A stretch of DNA of 64,000 bases from Ligula intestinalis (lineage: Eukaryota; Platyhelminthes; Cestoda; Diphyllobothriidea; Diphyllobothriidae), in assembly GCA_036362985.1 (NCBI GenBank), contig JAYGXS010000003.1, positions 81,806,602-81,870,601 of the forward strand, read 5' to 3'. The notes beneath the pieces are model-generated. The model was not told where the DNA came from. It did not search any database and saw only the letters and a list, made by a program, of their open reading frames with translations. Both the position numbers and the translations under genes were made by a program. Positions 44,042-56,504 of the stretch are shown piece by piece. The stretch's first letter is position 1. Every line of letters starts with the position of its first letter.

Positions 44042-44085
44042 TGTTTGATGATGGATACGCAACGCATTTCGAAACGTCAGGTTCC
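44042..44085 (+). ncRNA. hammerhead-like motif downstream of PLE relic
   Basis: TTGATGA (44045-44051; C of the core changed to T), a partly paired arm, then GAAACGTC (44071-44078) and AGG. Its position 290 bases after the GIY-YIG relic matches the better copy at 54685-54724. Confidence 0.55.
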
Positions 44086-45477
44086 AACGTTCACATCTGC
44101 CTCTTTTCTGACATAAGTTTCGAAAGGTTTAGATACCACCATAGTAAATTCGTGGGTTCGGTTTCACTTAATCTACCTTAAGGAAATTTGCAGTTATTGA
44201 GAATTATGGCCGGCTTTTTGTGGGCCCGTCACAGGTTTCACAGTAAACGAAATCGAACGCTGCGAGAAAACCAAAAGGAGAGGCAACCCCCGTCAGCTGG
44301 CATCCACAGCGTAGTTTGAGATTGCACTGTAGAGTGTTTATCTGGTGGGTGCACTCGGGTGCAGATCAAGTTGTTCACGTCACGCGCAGCTACAGGTCAA
44401 TTGGTGATGACAGTGCCGAGGAAGATTGCATTGCGAAGATCTGGACGTCAGAGCGGAGGGAAGCCACCTGAACAGCACATAGGCTGTATGGACACTGTCA
44501 TTGGGGCCCTCGCGGGACTCGCGTCGACGCCCTATCAAGACAAACCTACAAGCACTGCCTACTTAGCTACTAGGCTGAACTGCTTACAGAAGTGCGAACT
44601 TACTAACGTCGTGCACTTGAGTTCTCTACGGGTAACAATTCTGCCAGCGGCTAACATTTGTCCATGTCCTGATTGGATACTCGCATCTGACGCTAACATA
44701 TAGCTTATCGGGAAACTTTGCAAGCCCGAAGCAATGCCGAATTCACGTTAGAAAAAACACGCATCTGTTCGCGCAGCGAACTCGCTTCCCAGTCTTAACA
44801 CTACTGCTCGTGCACTTCAGTGTCTAGGCAACAGGAATTTGCGGAAAAATCCAGTCATAATGGATCCCAAGACTGCCGATTAAGAACCTATGAGATTACC
44901 ACCAACGAAACAGAATACCATCGTGGTGAGAGCAGAATTGCTCGTCTGCGGCTGCGGCACATGGGACGTAGCTGTCACACAGAGATTAAATGGAGGAATT
45001 CGGCGGCTGAAGACTTTTACAATTTACAGTTTCACTTTCGGTTTTCACGAGGTCTACCGTTGGGGCACATCACAGTTTTCAGTAACTTACTGAAGACCCC
45101 TCTGCGTAGAGTGATTCTGTTCGCGAGGCGAACGACAGCTCGGTCGTTAATTATCAGACCAACGTCAAGCTCTTGTCCCAAATTTTCGAGTAAATCGACT
45201 TCGATTACTAATTTGTCCTTCCCCCACTTCTATGTGAGGGAGTTTTATTCTTTTCCAGCCAATGCAATGAGCAATGCTGGAGGTGAACAACAACGAGTCG
45301 GTAGACCGCAGGTCACCCTCCTGTATTGTACACTTTTTTATCGACACTGCCTCCGTCCCCCGGCTGCTCGGATGCCTGGTTTTTGTCTAGTTCCAGCATT
45401 GCGTCGACGATCTGTTACTGATCGCATGATCCTGAACGGAACGTATATCAATATCTCCCGGTCTTAATCGGCAAAAT
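44086..45477. other. no gene recognised
   Basis: Open frames at 44359-44703 and 44820-45467 (plus) lack motifs and resemble chance frames in moderately GC-rich DNA. Confidence 0.4.
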
Positions 45478-46020
45478 CAAGTAGTCGCCGGCTAATAAGC
45501 CCACGGTTAATATGCCCAGACGCGTATTAAGCCCAAATCAGCTTGGAACGGAATTTTGCATACCAAAATCCGCCGGCTCATAAGCCCAGTCACCGGCTAT
45601 AAAGCCCAGGTTGCTAACAGGATAGAGTGAGATTCTTCTCTCTCTCTCTCTCTCTCTGCGTGCGCAACGCGGCCTGCAGGCATCAGATTTCACAAAATTT
45701 GACGATTTCTGGTGCCTGGAGAAGGACATGAAAGTGCACTTGCGAGTGAAGTTTCCTCCAAAACAACTTACACTAGACCGCTTTTTTTTAAACGTGTCAC
45801 AAATCATTTTTTTGATTTTGTTATTACGTAAAATAACGACAAACAACATTCTTTTCTTGTACTTAACCAAGCTCTACACATGATACAGTACGTATGTAAT
45901 GTACAGGGCCTATCCTGCGTTTGCTTATCAAGAACTAGGACTCTCCGGTTATTGCGCCCGCCGCTTATGAAACCCAATTCGGTCTGGGCCCGAGGTGGGC
46001 TTAATAGCCGGTGACTACTG
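45478..46020. mobile_element. pogo/Tigger-like MITE, copy B
   Basis: Longer sibling of copy A. The right end CCGGTGACTACTG is followed by TA; the left end has one inserted A (CAAGTAGTCGCCGG). It contains a CT microsatellite (45637-45658) and about 35 bases missing from copy A. Confidence 0.85.
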
Positions 46021-49000
46021 TAACGAACTCGTATTTCAAGAATCAAAGAACCGCCTGGATATGTTGGCAGTCAGACGAGAGCACACGTCTAGAGGCGTCA
46101 GCGCAGCATTCCGCGTGTGAGGGAGGCTAGGGTCACAGCGCCTTGAATGAGCTAGCCTTAGCGCTGGGTGGCCGATTGGGACAGCCGTGATTGACTGAGA
46201 TGAAAGTGCGAAAGTAGGCGAATGTACGCGCGAGGCGCTGGGAGAAGTTTAACTACAAGTAGTTGTCTTTCTCTACAACAAACCTGCTACTTAAATAATG
46301 TCAGTAGCATCAAACCAAGTTTCATTTTTTGTAACCCAACACTCGCCGTTTTCCGCCATTTTAAATGCAAGTTGAAAGGCAGCGCCTGTTTTCTAATATA
46401 TATCAGAGCAAAAAATTAGTTAACCTTTTATCCAACGTACACATAGGAGGCGCATTAGTGTTGATAATTTTTTCGACAGCTTACATTGTGGGTGGAATCG
46501 AGGCCTTGCTCTATCCCTGCCCTCTGGTGCAGCAAGTAGCAGGTTTATGTCGTTCTTTTTTTCAAAAGGCAGATTTCAGTGATGATGAGTATCAAGACTG
46601 CAACAGCTCAGTTTGGAGCTTAGGAAGCATCGAATGAACCTGTTAAAACAACACATAGTTCGAATACCTTCACATGGAATAAAGTCATTTCAAGTCACCA
46701 CCGACTACCCCTTTCCTACACCCTCCATGCAAGTCATGATATTTTATTAAAGGAAGCATGAAAATATACGGGCTAAATATCTAAAGGAGAATAAAACCTA
46801 CGGTCCATGACTGATCACATGAATTTGCAATCGAAATGGTGAAATGCATTTTTGATAAGGAGCGGCTTGTAGCGTTAGACATCATGTGGCGCAATTCCGT
46901 GATATTTCAGACACGTCGGGATGCTGGTTTTTGAACGAATTTCTTTTCGACAGCGTGCAAAAAATGTGTTCGGTAAAAAGTATTGCTTAATAGTAATGCT
47001 TTCTTATCAGGGATTTTTTTGATGCCCTTATGAATTTAATAGATGTTGTAGAAAACGGGCTTTAACATATCAAGTATTGTATAAATTGGGTTGATGATCG
47101 CTTCTTCTCCTTCTTCCAAAGAGACACTCCCGAGAAGGGTATTTTTAGCATTAAAACATTGTTTCAACTCCAAAATAATTGTAAACTCGATCTGCCTCAC
47201 AATGTGCGTCAAGCTTTTTCCATTTTACAGGCTGTAGACTTTGTTCGTAAGATGAATAATACATACCTCTACGTTAAAGGAAAACAATATAAAACTCAAA
47301 TTATACTAATGAATGTTGTATTCCTATATAAATTTTACGGATTAGTAATAAGGTCCTTGATAAAAAATATTCGAATGGACACAATAATTCCAGAAAATAT
47401 CATAATCAACAACCGAAAGATATTTTTATGCCGAGTAAGAAAATTCTAAGAAGATGTAGTTGTCTTTGGCCCTTGTAAAAGAAGGGAAACTTTTGTACAT
47501 GATTTCGATAAAACAGGTTTAACTTTATATGGGTATGGAAAACTAATTAAACAGTATGCTACTTAAATAGTCTCAGCGGGCGGCCTAGAGCAAGTGCGTT
47601 CAAAATCCGACGCCCTGATATGTGTGGCATGCTATGAGATTATGCTACAACAGAAATTGGTGTTAAAACCATTTCCAATTTAAAACGCATTCCACTATTC
47701 CGATGAACATTTCGGTCAACATTCTGTAGCTCTAACAGTGAGTAGTTTCCTCTTTGTAACTACCCACCCATAAAACTCCTGTAACCAGCGATCTTGTAAA
47801 ACAGAAATCTGGGTTTTCTTGTTATTGAGGTATTTCATATAAGGAATCTTTGCCAACATCTCCTATTCGTCAGATGCGATGCAACACGGACAGCAGGCAA
47901 AAATGTCGATGAGTTACGTGGAAGTAAAACTCGAACACACGTAGGGAAATTTGATTCTCCTTCGGATGACAAACAAGTGTCCGACGCGGCAAGAATACTC
48001 AGAAGTAGTCGACCTCCTGCCTCTTGTATTTTAAATGCGTCATAGCTGCCCAGTTCTGGATGAAAAGCCTGTTTTGGACATAAAATTCAGCCCCGATTTG
48101 GACGACGAGGTTTTGTTCATTATACAAGCCACTGTATTCGGTTTATTTATGCCGCTAGGAAGCACTGTTACATTCGAATGCGTTTCTGCGCACTTAGAAC
48201 TAGCAGGCTAACTAGTTGGCATTTTCAAAAATACAATTTACGAAGCACTTAAAACAAGTCAGCAGCCATAATCAAATGCAAAATCGCTGTAATCTGTAGC
48301 AGCTGTATTTACTGCGAAAAGAAAGATACGCGTATCCACGAGAGTGAATTAACGTAGATGTCATATAAATCAGTTTTGAAACGGTTTTTGGTCATGCATC
48401 AGAAATTCGCGAAGGGTACTACCACTCTCCAGATCTAACAAACACGCGTTAATGCGGAACTATCGAAATGGACAAACATGCCAGTAAGCGTTTGCACAAA
48501 TATGGTCCAGACCCTGATTTCGACTGGAATTGAAAGGACTTACTTTTCCCTTTGTATCTTAACATATCTAAACCATATTTGGTTACTTTAAACACCGTTC
48601 AAAGAATAAAAATGCAAAAAGATTGGCTGAATAAATACTTAGATTTGGCAAAAATTGTTGATCTCATGTCTCTTCATTTTCTTAAGTTAGCATCAACGGA
48701 AACTATTTTGCTAAATCAGTTTGCTGCCACGTACTTTAGTTTTTTATTTTATTGTTTTATTTTATTCATACGTACGATAAAATATATGCACTTCTGTTTA
48801 CGGTTCGCTCGCCTCAATACAGTTATACAAAACAAGGTATTAACCTTTTTTACAGCGTTTTTAGGTAAAAACGTCAATTGTTATTAAACTTTATTGATAG
48901 AATTGAATTCATCGTGCTTCCTATAAACGATTCCTTTAACCAGTCTTCACCTGATTTATATGTACTTTAATCTAAATTTTACCGTTCTGGAAGGGATATC

Positions 49001-51344
49001 TTTAAACCTCGCTTGCTTATATTGAGATTCTCCTTTTGCGCCACCAATAAAAATAAAAGTTTTGGTCCTGTTGTACCTTATAGAATAGGATATTTGTTCG
49101 CTATCAGACAACTCCCGTTTTGTGCTTGCTCCCTCTTTATAAACTTAATGAAACAGGCAGTTTGTTTCAAGGAAAGGCTTTCTCAGAATTAAGTTCACAC
49201 CTTGGATAAAAATAAGAGAAAAAGACTTATGCTCAACTTAAAAGTCCAATTTTGTTAATGCGTTTTTATGAGTAAGCTCAACAACTCTACATGTATACAG
49301 AGTACTTACGATATTCCGGTGTACGTGTTTCATAATACATTTCTGTATACAGTTACCTCTACCTGAAAAAATGTAAAGGGCAATTTAATTAAAAAATTAA
49401 TTTTTCATGATCTTGCAGTTCCTTTGAAACATATTTAAGGTTTAACACATAAATACGTATTTTCACAAGTTTGTATCTGTTATTCGTCCGTCTATTACGT
49501 GCGCATTTGGAAAGTTCAGTGGCATGTGAGGGAACAAAGCCTCAGCAAATTCGGGGATTCTGCTATATTTCTGTTGATGGACCCCTGTAAATGTTCAAAA
49601 GCCCAAAAGAACAACCCATTTGTTCATCTAAGAACTCAAATGCCCACATTCAGCCTTAAGAGATAATGCCTTACTGTTTGATAGATGGTTCGGCAGTTTG
49701 ATGTTTTGATACATGGTTAGTATTATACTTACTTGTTATATAACTAGTGCTTAACAAGTAGGCATATTTTAGCACAATTAAGACAACAAAATCTTTTCGC
49801 TCTTCCCTTGCAAGCAGGTAATTGAAGTATCTTATTTTCCTATTTTTATTTTATATCAATGCATTGGGAGGCATTTTGTTAGCAATACGGGACTCAAAGG
49901 CGTTCGCCCATGTCTTCATCAAAAAATCATACTGATAGCTGAATATCGAATACAGGCATGAAGGCCGAAGCACTTTATAGTTTGATTATGCGCCTGATTC
50001 GTTGAATCCAATTCGCTTTAGGTTCAGGCAGGTCTAAGGACATCGCAAACAGACCAACTGGATTTCCAGGAACCGTAAATGTACTCTGCACTTAGAGAAG
50101 ATTTCCTCACTGGCCGCAACATCTTACCTGCGCTGTAACTCTCTCAAATGCGGACAACGATTACTCCATTGGAATGTACTAAGTCACTTGTAGGAAGAGC
50201 GAATTTGCAGTGCCTGGTTTGGATATCCTGACGATGCTATAGTGAGGGATAGGATAAATGAACTTGAACGAAGATTTGCTGTGTATTTACGTCTTAGGTT
50301 CCATATATCCGAAGAGGAAAGCGAAGGTTAAACAGACTGAACATTTGTTGATACTCCCCATTATATGCGTCTCATCCAATAAAATATACTACTCGTTAAT
50401 TTGTAGTAACATGTTTTTTAATTCGAAGATGTTTGTAAGTTTTTATTAGTGTTGAAAGGTGATGCCTGTTACCTTAAATATTCTGAACCACACTGACCCA
50501 AAATACACAGTGGGAAGAACTATTTAAACTAGCATATGTATGTCTACTAGCGGCCAAAAACGAGCACGTTTTTAACAAAATGTGTTTTTTAACCCGTTTT
50601 ATTATGTACTGATTAGTACTGAGATCAAGACTTCCATTTCAATACTGACAAGTAGGACTGTGTGCCCTCTTATTAGCGCGGAGAATGTATCTCCTCAGCA
50701 AATATCAGCCACCCTATCACATTGTCACTGCCTAGCTTAACGGTCTAAAGGTTGCCAGATATGCTCGTCATGTATGATTAAGTCTGCAGGGCTAGGAACC
50801 CTAAGACCAGTCCCAAGAAACCCTCAAGGAAACAGGCCTTCTTTTTTACTTGACTGTACCAAAAAAATCCCCAACAAGATATAAACCATCTTGTTCTTTA
50901 CTAAGGTCGTTTGTTAAGGTAACAGTTGATTCCCTAATGTTATCAAGTGTCATCAGAAGTTCTAAAAATGCGTTTCAAATCGAAAATAATTGAGGTAACA
51001 TTCATTTTTTTGGTGAAACCAGGGAAACCAAAGCTCCAATATTCGGGACCAGCGGTGATAGGAGTTATATACTGCGGGATGCGTTGTGCAGGCGCAGGAG
51101 AGTAAATCCAAGATAAAAATAAAAACAGGAACTGTTGGATAAAATATTCTCTAAAAGGTACTATATCGCAACGAAGAAGTGCACGATAATTCAAAAGTAA
51201 TTAAAATACAAAACAACAAATTAAAATAATTGAAATATGCAAACCAATAAAATGTTAAAATAACAAATAGAACTAAATTTTTATTAGCAACTGTCCCTTA
51301 TTACGGAATTCTGGGCTTGTGATTTCCCTGGTGTTACAGATAAT
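46021..51344. other. no gene recognised; AT-rich
   Basis: The largest empty stretch. Open frames at 46365-46637, 47159-47449 and 48552-48887 are Lys/Asn/Phe-rich or lack motifs. AATAAAGTCATTTC at 46679-46692 contains a poly(A)-signal hexamer, but no gene leads to it. No inverted ends or LINE tails were found. Confidence 0.45.
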
Positions 51345-52015
51345 CTACTGTTGCCAATAGTAGCGAATATTCGAGTCCCAGGAAGCAGTTCAGAAGATGA
51401 AGATGCGATCACTGGAAAATGAGTGTTATTAGCCTGACGTTTCGGATTCCCTCGGGAATCCTTAATTATATGTAATCGAAGAACAGTCTGAAACATGCGC
51501 AGCTAGGGTGATGCATGCGCAGATTACACGGTATTTATAGTTCATAGCGGTCAACCACATGCGTACTATAATTGTCAGTTCCTTTAGCCACCGCTTGAGT
51601 TCTTAATTGGTGCGGTGATGGATCATTAATTATCACGGCGTTCTTGTCCGCTTCAGATGCGGGGTTGATAATTGCGCGACAATTAAGCCGGCTGTCGTCA
51701 GAGTTGCCTTTGCGCCCAGTCCTTCCCGCGTGACTGATTCTCTCGCTCAGGAAATGTCTCAGTACACCGTATGGGAACGCCACCTCAAGCGGTGGCTAAA
51801 GGAACTGACAATTATAGCACGCATGCGGTTGACCGCTACGAACTATAAAACCGTGTTATCTGTGCATGCATGACCCTATCTGCGCATGTCTCAGACTGTT
51901 CTTCGATTACCTATGCTTAAGGATTCCCGAGGGAATCCGAAACGTCAGGCAAATAAAACTCATGTTACAGTGATCGCATATTCGTCTTCTGAATCTACTG
52001 TTGCTCAAATTCCTG
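51345..52015. mobile_element. palindrome of Penelope-like ends (P4)
   Basis: Two arms of about 230 bases (51378-51605 and 51783-52005) are inverted copies, with blocks such as TTCCTTTAGCCACCGCTTGA against its complement and GACTGTTCTTCGATTAC. Each ends with an 8 bp hairpin, GGATTCCC/GGGAATCC, running into GAAACGTCAGG. The CTGATGA box is lost in both. The centre (about 180 bases) is unpaired. Confidence 0.85.
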
Positions 52016-52964
52016 CAGTAAGCTTTTTATATTCCTTTGCGTGTAGCTAACCTCAGGATATTTAAGCCACGTCAGGATGCAAGAATTTGAACAGGCTTTT
52101 TTGACCGCATGCAGGAAAAATTATCTGAACCTGTGGCTATTTAAATATAACGAGTTTTTCTTATAGATGTTCGATGCCCTTATACATTCAAATGTATGTT
52201 ATAAAAAACATGCACAAGGATATTCTCTGCATAAAAAGGTCCACCCGCTTCAAGTTTCACATTTAAAAGAAATAACTTTCAATTTAAAAAAATTGAATAA
52301 ATATATATTTTATGACAATGCATTACCTATTCATAATACTACACACGGTACTTGTCAGTTTTCTCATATAATGATAAAAAGTGATTCATGTGCATCGCCA
52401 ACTTTGATGGGATCTATGTGACGTCTTCTTTATCGAATATAATATAATGCATTTTTCAGACGTTGAAAGCCAGTGTAGATGCCTGGAGGATTTAACAGTA
52501 TTCGAAAGTTTAGAAAGCTGTTAAAACTATAGGTGTTCTTCTTAAGCATACAATTTGAAGTCAAACTAATTTGCTGTCTAACGAGTTCACGCAGCAGTAT
52601 CTTCGACAGGTTTTCTATAAAGCATATTTTAGTAGATATTTAATGAGAGCATTGAAACTACTTCAAAGTGCATACTACTTAAATAAAAATTTCTCACAGG
52701 GTATTCTTTATGCAGTGAAATAACCACGTTATATACAAAGGCCATCAGTAGGCAGTCACTAGTATAATTAAAGAGAGTCCGACCAAGGCTATCCACTCTG
52801 TTATCCAGGGAAAGTGGGTGCAGTGATTGGACGCAGTTGGTTGGTAAGACGTGAACTACGCCTAGAAGTGCCCAGACACCTGCTTCATCTGTGACGTTTT
52901 CTACGAAAGTGCATCCCAATAACGCCTTTCGTGAGTGCGTGATGAATCACTGCATCCTCTGCCT
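52016..52964. other. no gene recognised
   Basis: AT-rich with short Lys-rich open frames. Nothing recognised. Confidence 0.4.
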
Positions 52965-53215
52965 GGCCGATTGTGGGGACGGCAGTTGAAACATCAGTTT
53001 CGACGATTCCCATAGCGTGCTCCACAAAAGGCTGGTGCGGGGCAGTGACTTGCGCAGCATATAATACACTCTCCCTTACCTCACCCACCTGCACCCAAGG
53101 TCGAGACTTGGGCACAGTTGGCGGTTGCGACGTAAGCCTGACCTTATCAGACCACCATGTTCGGCTTTTGTCATGGGAACACAAGGCGAATAGCGTCTGC
53201 CGCACCATGCTCTGC
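52965..53215 (+). repeat. interspersed repeat R1, copy 3 (diverged)
   Basis: GGGGACGGCAGTTGAAACATCAG-like start (GACGGCAGTTGAAACA), then AGTGACTTGCGCAGCAT and a CATCTACCACACTC-like block, in the same order as copy 2. Confidence 0.55.
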
Positions 53216-53814
53216 CCCCCGTGTTGGTCAAACACATTTATAAACGGGCCTGTTTAGGCCAAACGATGGCAGAAACTATATGCACCACAGTGCCAACTAG
53301 TAGTATATATACAAACACAGAATCTTTTATTAAATTAACAGCATAAGTGCCAGCCCAGACAACTTAATTGTCCATTTTGTCTCGCTGCTCCACATATCCG
53401 CACGGTTAGACTTCTCAACGAGCCTCCCGGCATGCCCTTTTGTTTTTGACATCTAGTTTGCTTTTAAATGCTAGGCGTTTTAACTTTTGGATTAAATTTC
53501 CTCTCACCTTTCGGATCGTGTCGTGATGGTGCTCGAAGCTCACGGCTATTTGGCCTCGGTACTTGAAACCCGTCAAATGTCAACTCGATATGTAAGGGAG
53601 TAGCACCCTCAACTGCGTTTTATCTACCTTTCAGCAGTCCTCGGAAGCCTTCAGGCTTATGTCCATAAGAAGTTTAATGAGAATGTTTTTGCAAATAAAT
53701 TGTTATTCGCAGGATAGAAGACATCATTGTTTCAAGGCAAAAAAAGGTCTCCACCGCACAGTTGCTAGTAGTTTAGGTAGGACAATGGATGAGTGCCTAT
53801 GTATCAGTGTGAAT
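53216..53814. other. no gene recognised
   Basis: Nothing recognised before the PLE fragment. Confidence 0.4.
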
Positions 53815-53820
53815 AGTTAG

Positions 53821-54381
53821 TTGCGTGTTGGTCACAAACGCAGTTGTGTTAGGATCCTTTTCCAACGCGTTCAGACACTTTGCAGTAACAAAAGTGAGAA
53901 AAAGGAGGAGATTAAGTACTTGCATGCCCTATTTCACGCCAACGGTCATCCGAAGTCCTTTGTACGCAGGTGTCTTAAGAAGCCCCACCATGAGCGGTCG
54001 GAAGGAGATGACCCTAAGTTCTGGCTCGCAATCCCTTATGTGAAGAATGTATCAGAGGCGGCTGCAAGAATCCTGAAACCATTCGGGATTGGTGTGGCTC
54101 ACAGGCCGGAATCAACCATCAGACAGCAACTCACGAGGCCCAAAGACCCCTTACCTCTGACAGAACAATCAGGTGTGGTCTACAGCATACCATGCCAAGA
54201 TTGCACTGCAAGGTATGTCGGTGAAACGGGCAGACGACTTGGCACAAGGTTGCATGAGCATCAGCTCGCAATCAACCGTGAGGATAAGCTGTCTTTGGTC
54301 TATGACCAGGTAAAGCAGAAGAAACACAAATTCGCCTTTGAAAAAGCAAGGGTAATAGGCTGGGCTGCTGCCAGAAAGTAG
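53821..54381 (+). CDS. PLE GIY-YIG endonuclease fragment
   Basis: 186 codons open to a stop after AAARK, without a true ATG. It begins in the linker after the reverse transcriptase (RVGHKRSCVRILFQRVQTL and KYLHALFHANGHPKSFVRRC). KFWLAIPYVKNVSEAAARIL follows. Next comes the endonuclease: VVYSIPC (GIY position as VVY-S), CTARYVGETGRRLGTRLHEH (YIG position as YVG, with the conserved Arg and His), then SLVYDQVKQKKHKFAFEKAR and VIGW, where the catalytic Glu block is expected. PLEs use this domain with a telomerase-like reverse transcriptase to nick and prime insertion. The fragment may still fold but lacks its partner domain. Confidence 0.85.
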   Translation: MRVGHKRSCVRILFQRVQTLCSNKSEKKEEIKYLHALFHANGHPKSFVRRCLKKPHHERSEGDDPKFWLAIPYVKNVSEAAARILKPFGIGVAHRPESTIRQQLTRPKDPLPLTEQSGVVYSIPCQDCTARYVGETGRRLGTRLHEHQLAINREDKLSLVYDQVKQKKHKFAFEKARVIGWAAARK

Positions 54382-54684
54382 GTCCTTGACTGGCACACTA
54401 AACAGAGCCATGGACCTTCATCTCGCCTACCAAGCGCTCCACAAAAGGCTAACATCGGCTCAAAACGGAGCAATAGGTTCAGCGGAGAGAGATAAACAGG
54501 GCTGACAGCCGGTAGCCGCGAGCAAAGAGGGTGGAAACTCTCACGAGTCACAAAAACGACTTGACATAGCTCACGACGTCGCGAGCAATTCAAACAGCCA
54601 AGAAAATCGATCCGCGCAATCAACTGACGCATGGGCGAATGGACGTTCACATCTATCTGACGCACACAGGAATACACACACCTT

Positions 54685-54724
54685 GCTCTGACGATGAAAG
54701 CGAGTGAGCTTTCGAAATGTCAGC
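54685..54724 (+). ncRNA. hammerhead ribozyme-like motif at PLE 3' end
   Basis: GCT, CTGACGA (54688-54694), T, GAAAGC-GAGUGA-GCUUUC as a perfect 6 bp stem II, GAAA, TGTC, then AGC, which pairs with the leading GCT. All core boxes (CUGANGA, GAAA, cleavage-site GUC) are present in order. Helix III is minimal, and one extra base sits after CTGACGA compared with the textbook core. PLEs are known to carry hammerheads with very short helix III that act as dimers; whether this one cleaves is untested. Confidence 0.65.
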
Positions 54725-55103
54725 CTGAATATACTTTGGTCTCAGAAATCGTCTCCTCTTCTTCCTCATCCGGGGATGATGTAAGGAAAAGTAGTTTCAT
54801 AACTCCGCTGCGGGCATGATTAATTCTCGACAATGTGGTTTGCTGTTTTGATGAATTCTTAATATCAGCAACGTGGCCCTATTCACTTAAACTAATATCC
54901 GAAAACACTTTCTTTCGGTTAATGCTCTTTATGTCTATGTTTTTTTAAAGGTTTTGGTTTAAACGTCGAACAGATGCACAATTTATCAATTTATCAATCA
55001 AGAGACTGAAAACGGAAAAATTAAAGACACTTTTTTCCAGGAAATTCCATAAATAATTATCCTTGGACTGTTTATATTTGCGAAAACTAGATAAACTGCC
55101 AGC

Positions 55104-55440
55104 CCAGACTACTATGCGTGCACATATTCATTTACCTGTTCCTGTGAGGCAGGATATATTGGTCGCACGAGCCGGCACTTGTCCAAAAGAGTAAGAGTGC
55201 ACATTCTAGCATGGTTAGAAATGGGCCAAATTAAAGGTGCAAATATTTCGATTCTAGCGCACCTGGTAGACTCAGACCATCCGATTAATCTGCAGGGTGC
55301 CTTTAAGCTATTCAAAATTCTTTGGACAGCGTCTGCTGGCGATGACAAAGGCGGCCGCCATCAGGCTACGCCGACCGGTGCTGTGTGCCCAGAAGAATTT
55401 CGTCGCGGCACTGCAGATGCCATGGGTGAAACTAGCTAAC
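55104..55440 (+). pseudogene. second-family PLE GIY-YIG endonuclease fragment
   Basis: The plus strand reads YSFTCSCEAGYIGRTSRHLS, then HILAWLEMGQIKGANISILA, HLVDSDHPINLQGAFKLF, and after one frame change near 55310 VPLSYSKFFGQRLLAMTKAA and RPVLCAQKNF. This is a GIY-YIG domain of the CSC...YIGRT type, clearly different from the YVGETGRRLG copies, so a second lineage is present. The catalytic Tyr, Gly and Arg are kept, while one frameshift breaks it. No reverse transcriptase or hammerhead-like end lies next to it. Confidence 0.85.
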
Positions 55441-56504
55441 ACGACTGCCCATGGTGGACCACTGGCCTCGGTAACGGGCCCCCGCAGAGACGAGCAAGTC
55501 CCAAATCCAACCACGCACACCTTATCACCTGTCTTAGCGGCCGGGCTTTCTAGAGATTGACATTGTAACCACCACTTTCCCAAGTCTTCCAGAGCCCCTC
55601 CCCCACCTACCGACCATGAAAACAATAACACTACAATTTTCCACCGACCTGCACAGTTTATTTATTAAATTGCCATGTAAACGTAAAGGCCTGACGGGAG
55701 TTTATCGAAAACAAACATATGTTCGCCAGTTTATCTTCTGAAATACTTATCCACTAACGGTTAAATATTCATAATATTTTGACTGCGAAAAATGCTTTCT
55801 ATATAAAGAAAGTAGTTGCTTCAAGTTTTCAACTTAAAAAAATATTTAAATTTATTGTTCGGATTTATAGCTCTTTTATACGTCTTCAGAACCGCGGGAT
55901 TATCGAGAAAATTTTGTTTTTCGATGCAAACACTTTGTACTTCTCATAGTTCTATTAAATACTTAACATGCCTAATGCTGTTCACTATTATTTCTAGGTT
56001 TTCCTTAATGCATTTACACTGGTATTGAAGTAATGATCAAACTGTTACAAAGTTTTGGCAGTTGCGTAGTCTTTAGCGACAACTGTACAACAGGCTAATG
56101 CTATGTCCGCTGGAGTTCAGATATCGCTTAAGCCGCATAAAACAGCTGACCAGCTGGAACGGTGGCCTTGAGCTGATATGTAGGAGAGAGTTTGATCGAC
56201 AGCTCAAAGCATTTTCCTCACAGTAAATAATCTGACGCTCTTAAAGCCAGTAGGATGTGACAAAAACCTGGGCTTGACAGGTGGCAAAACGAATGAGGTA
56301 ACTTGGACAATTCAGTGTGTCTTGGAAAGCAGAAACTGATTGTCGGACTGAGAGTCAGAGCACAAGGGTGCCATCTTAATGTGGCTTTTATGGTACTCCC
56401 ACTCAGCCAAATGTGACAGCACGCCTGGGGGCGGCTATGGCTGCATCAGCTACCTGGACCCACCCTTGCCTTCGTTCATCTTGGTTTGGTCATAACACCG
56501 GTCC
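55441..56504. other. no gene recognised
   Basis: Nothing recognised. 56340-56470 may include distant R1 sequence. Confidence 0.4.

Larger units (their letters stand above)
53815..54780 (+). mobile_element. Penelope-like element, 3' half
   Basis: Holds the region just after the reverse transcriptase, the GIY-YIG domain, a 300-base 3' UTR and the hammerhead-like end with a CTTCTTCCTCATCC tail. 5' truncated within the coding region, near where the fragment at 63622-64000 stops. Confidence 0.85.

Noticed and set aside
44820..45467. 215-codon plus-strand frame
   Set aside because: No motif, no signal peptide or domain, no splice context; treated as chance although its length is notable.
46679..46692. 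Poly(A) signal of a plus-strand gene ending near 46640
   Set aside because: The preceding frame (46365-46637) has no family match, and the hexamer is common in AT-rich DNA.
52629..53235. Minus-strand frames of 96 and 116 codons
   Set aside because: Partly antisense to repeat R1; no family motif.
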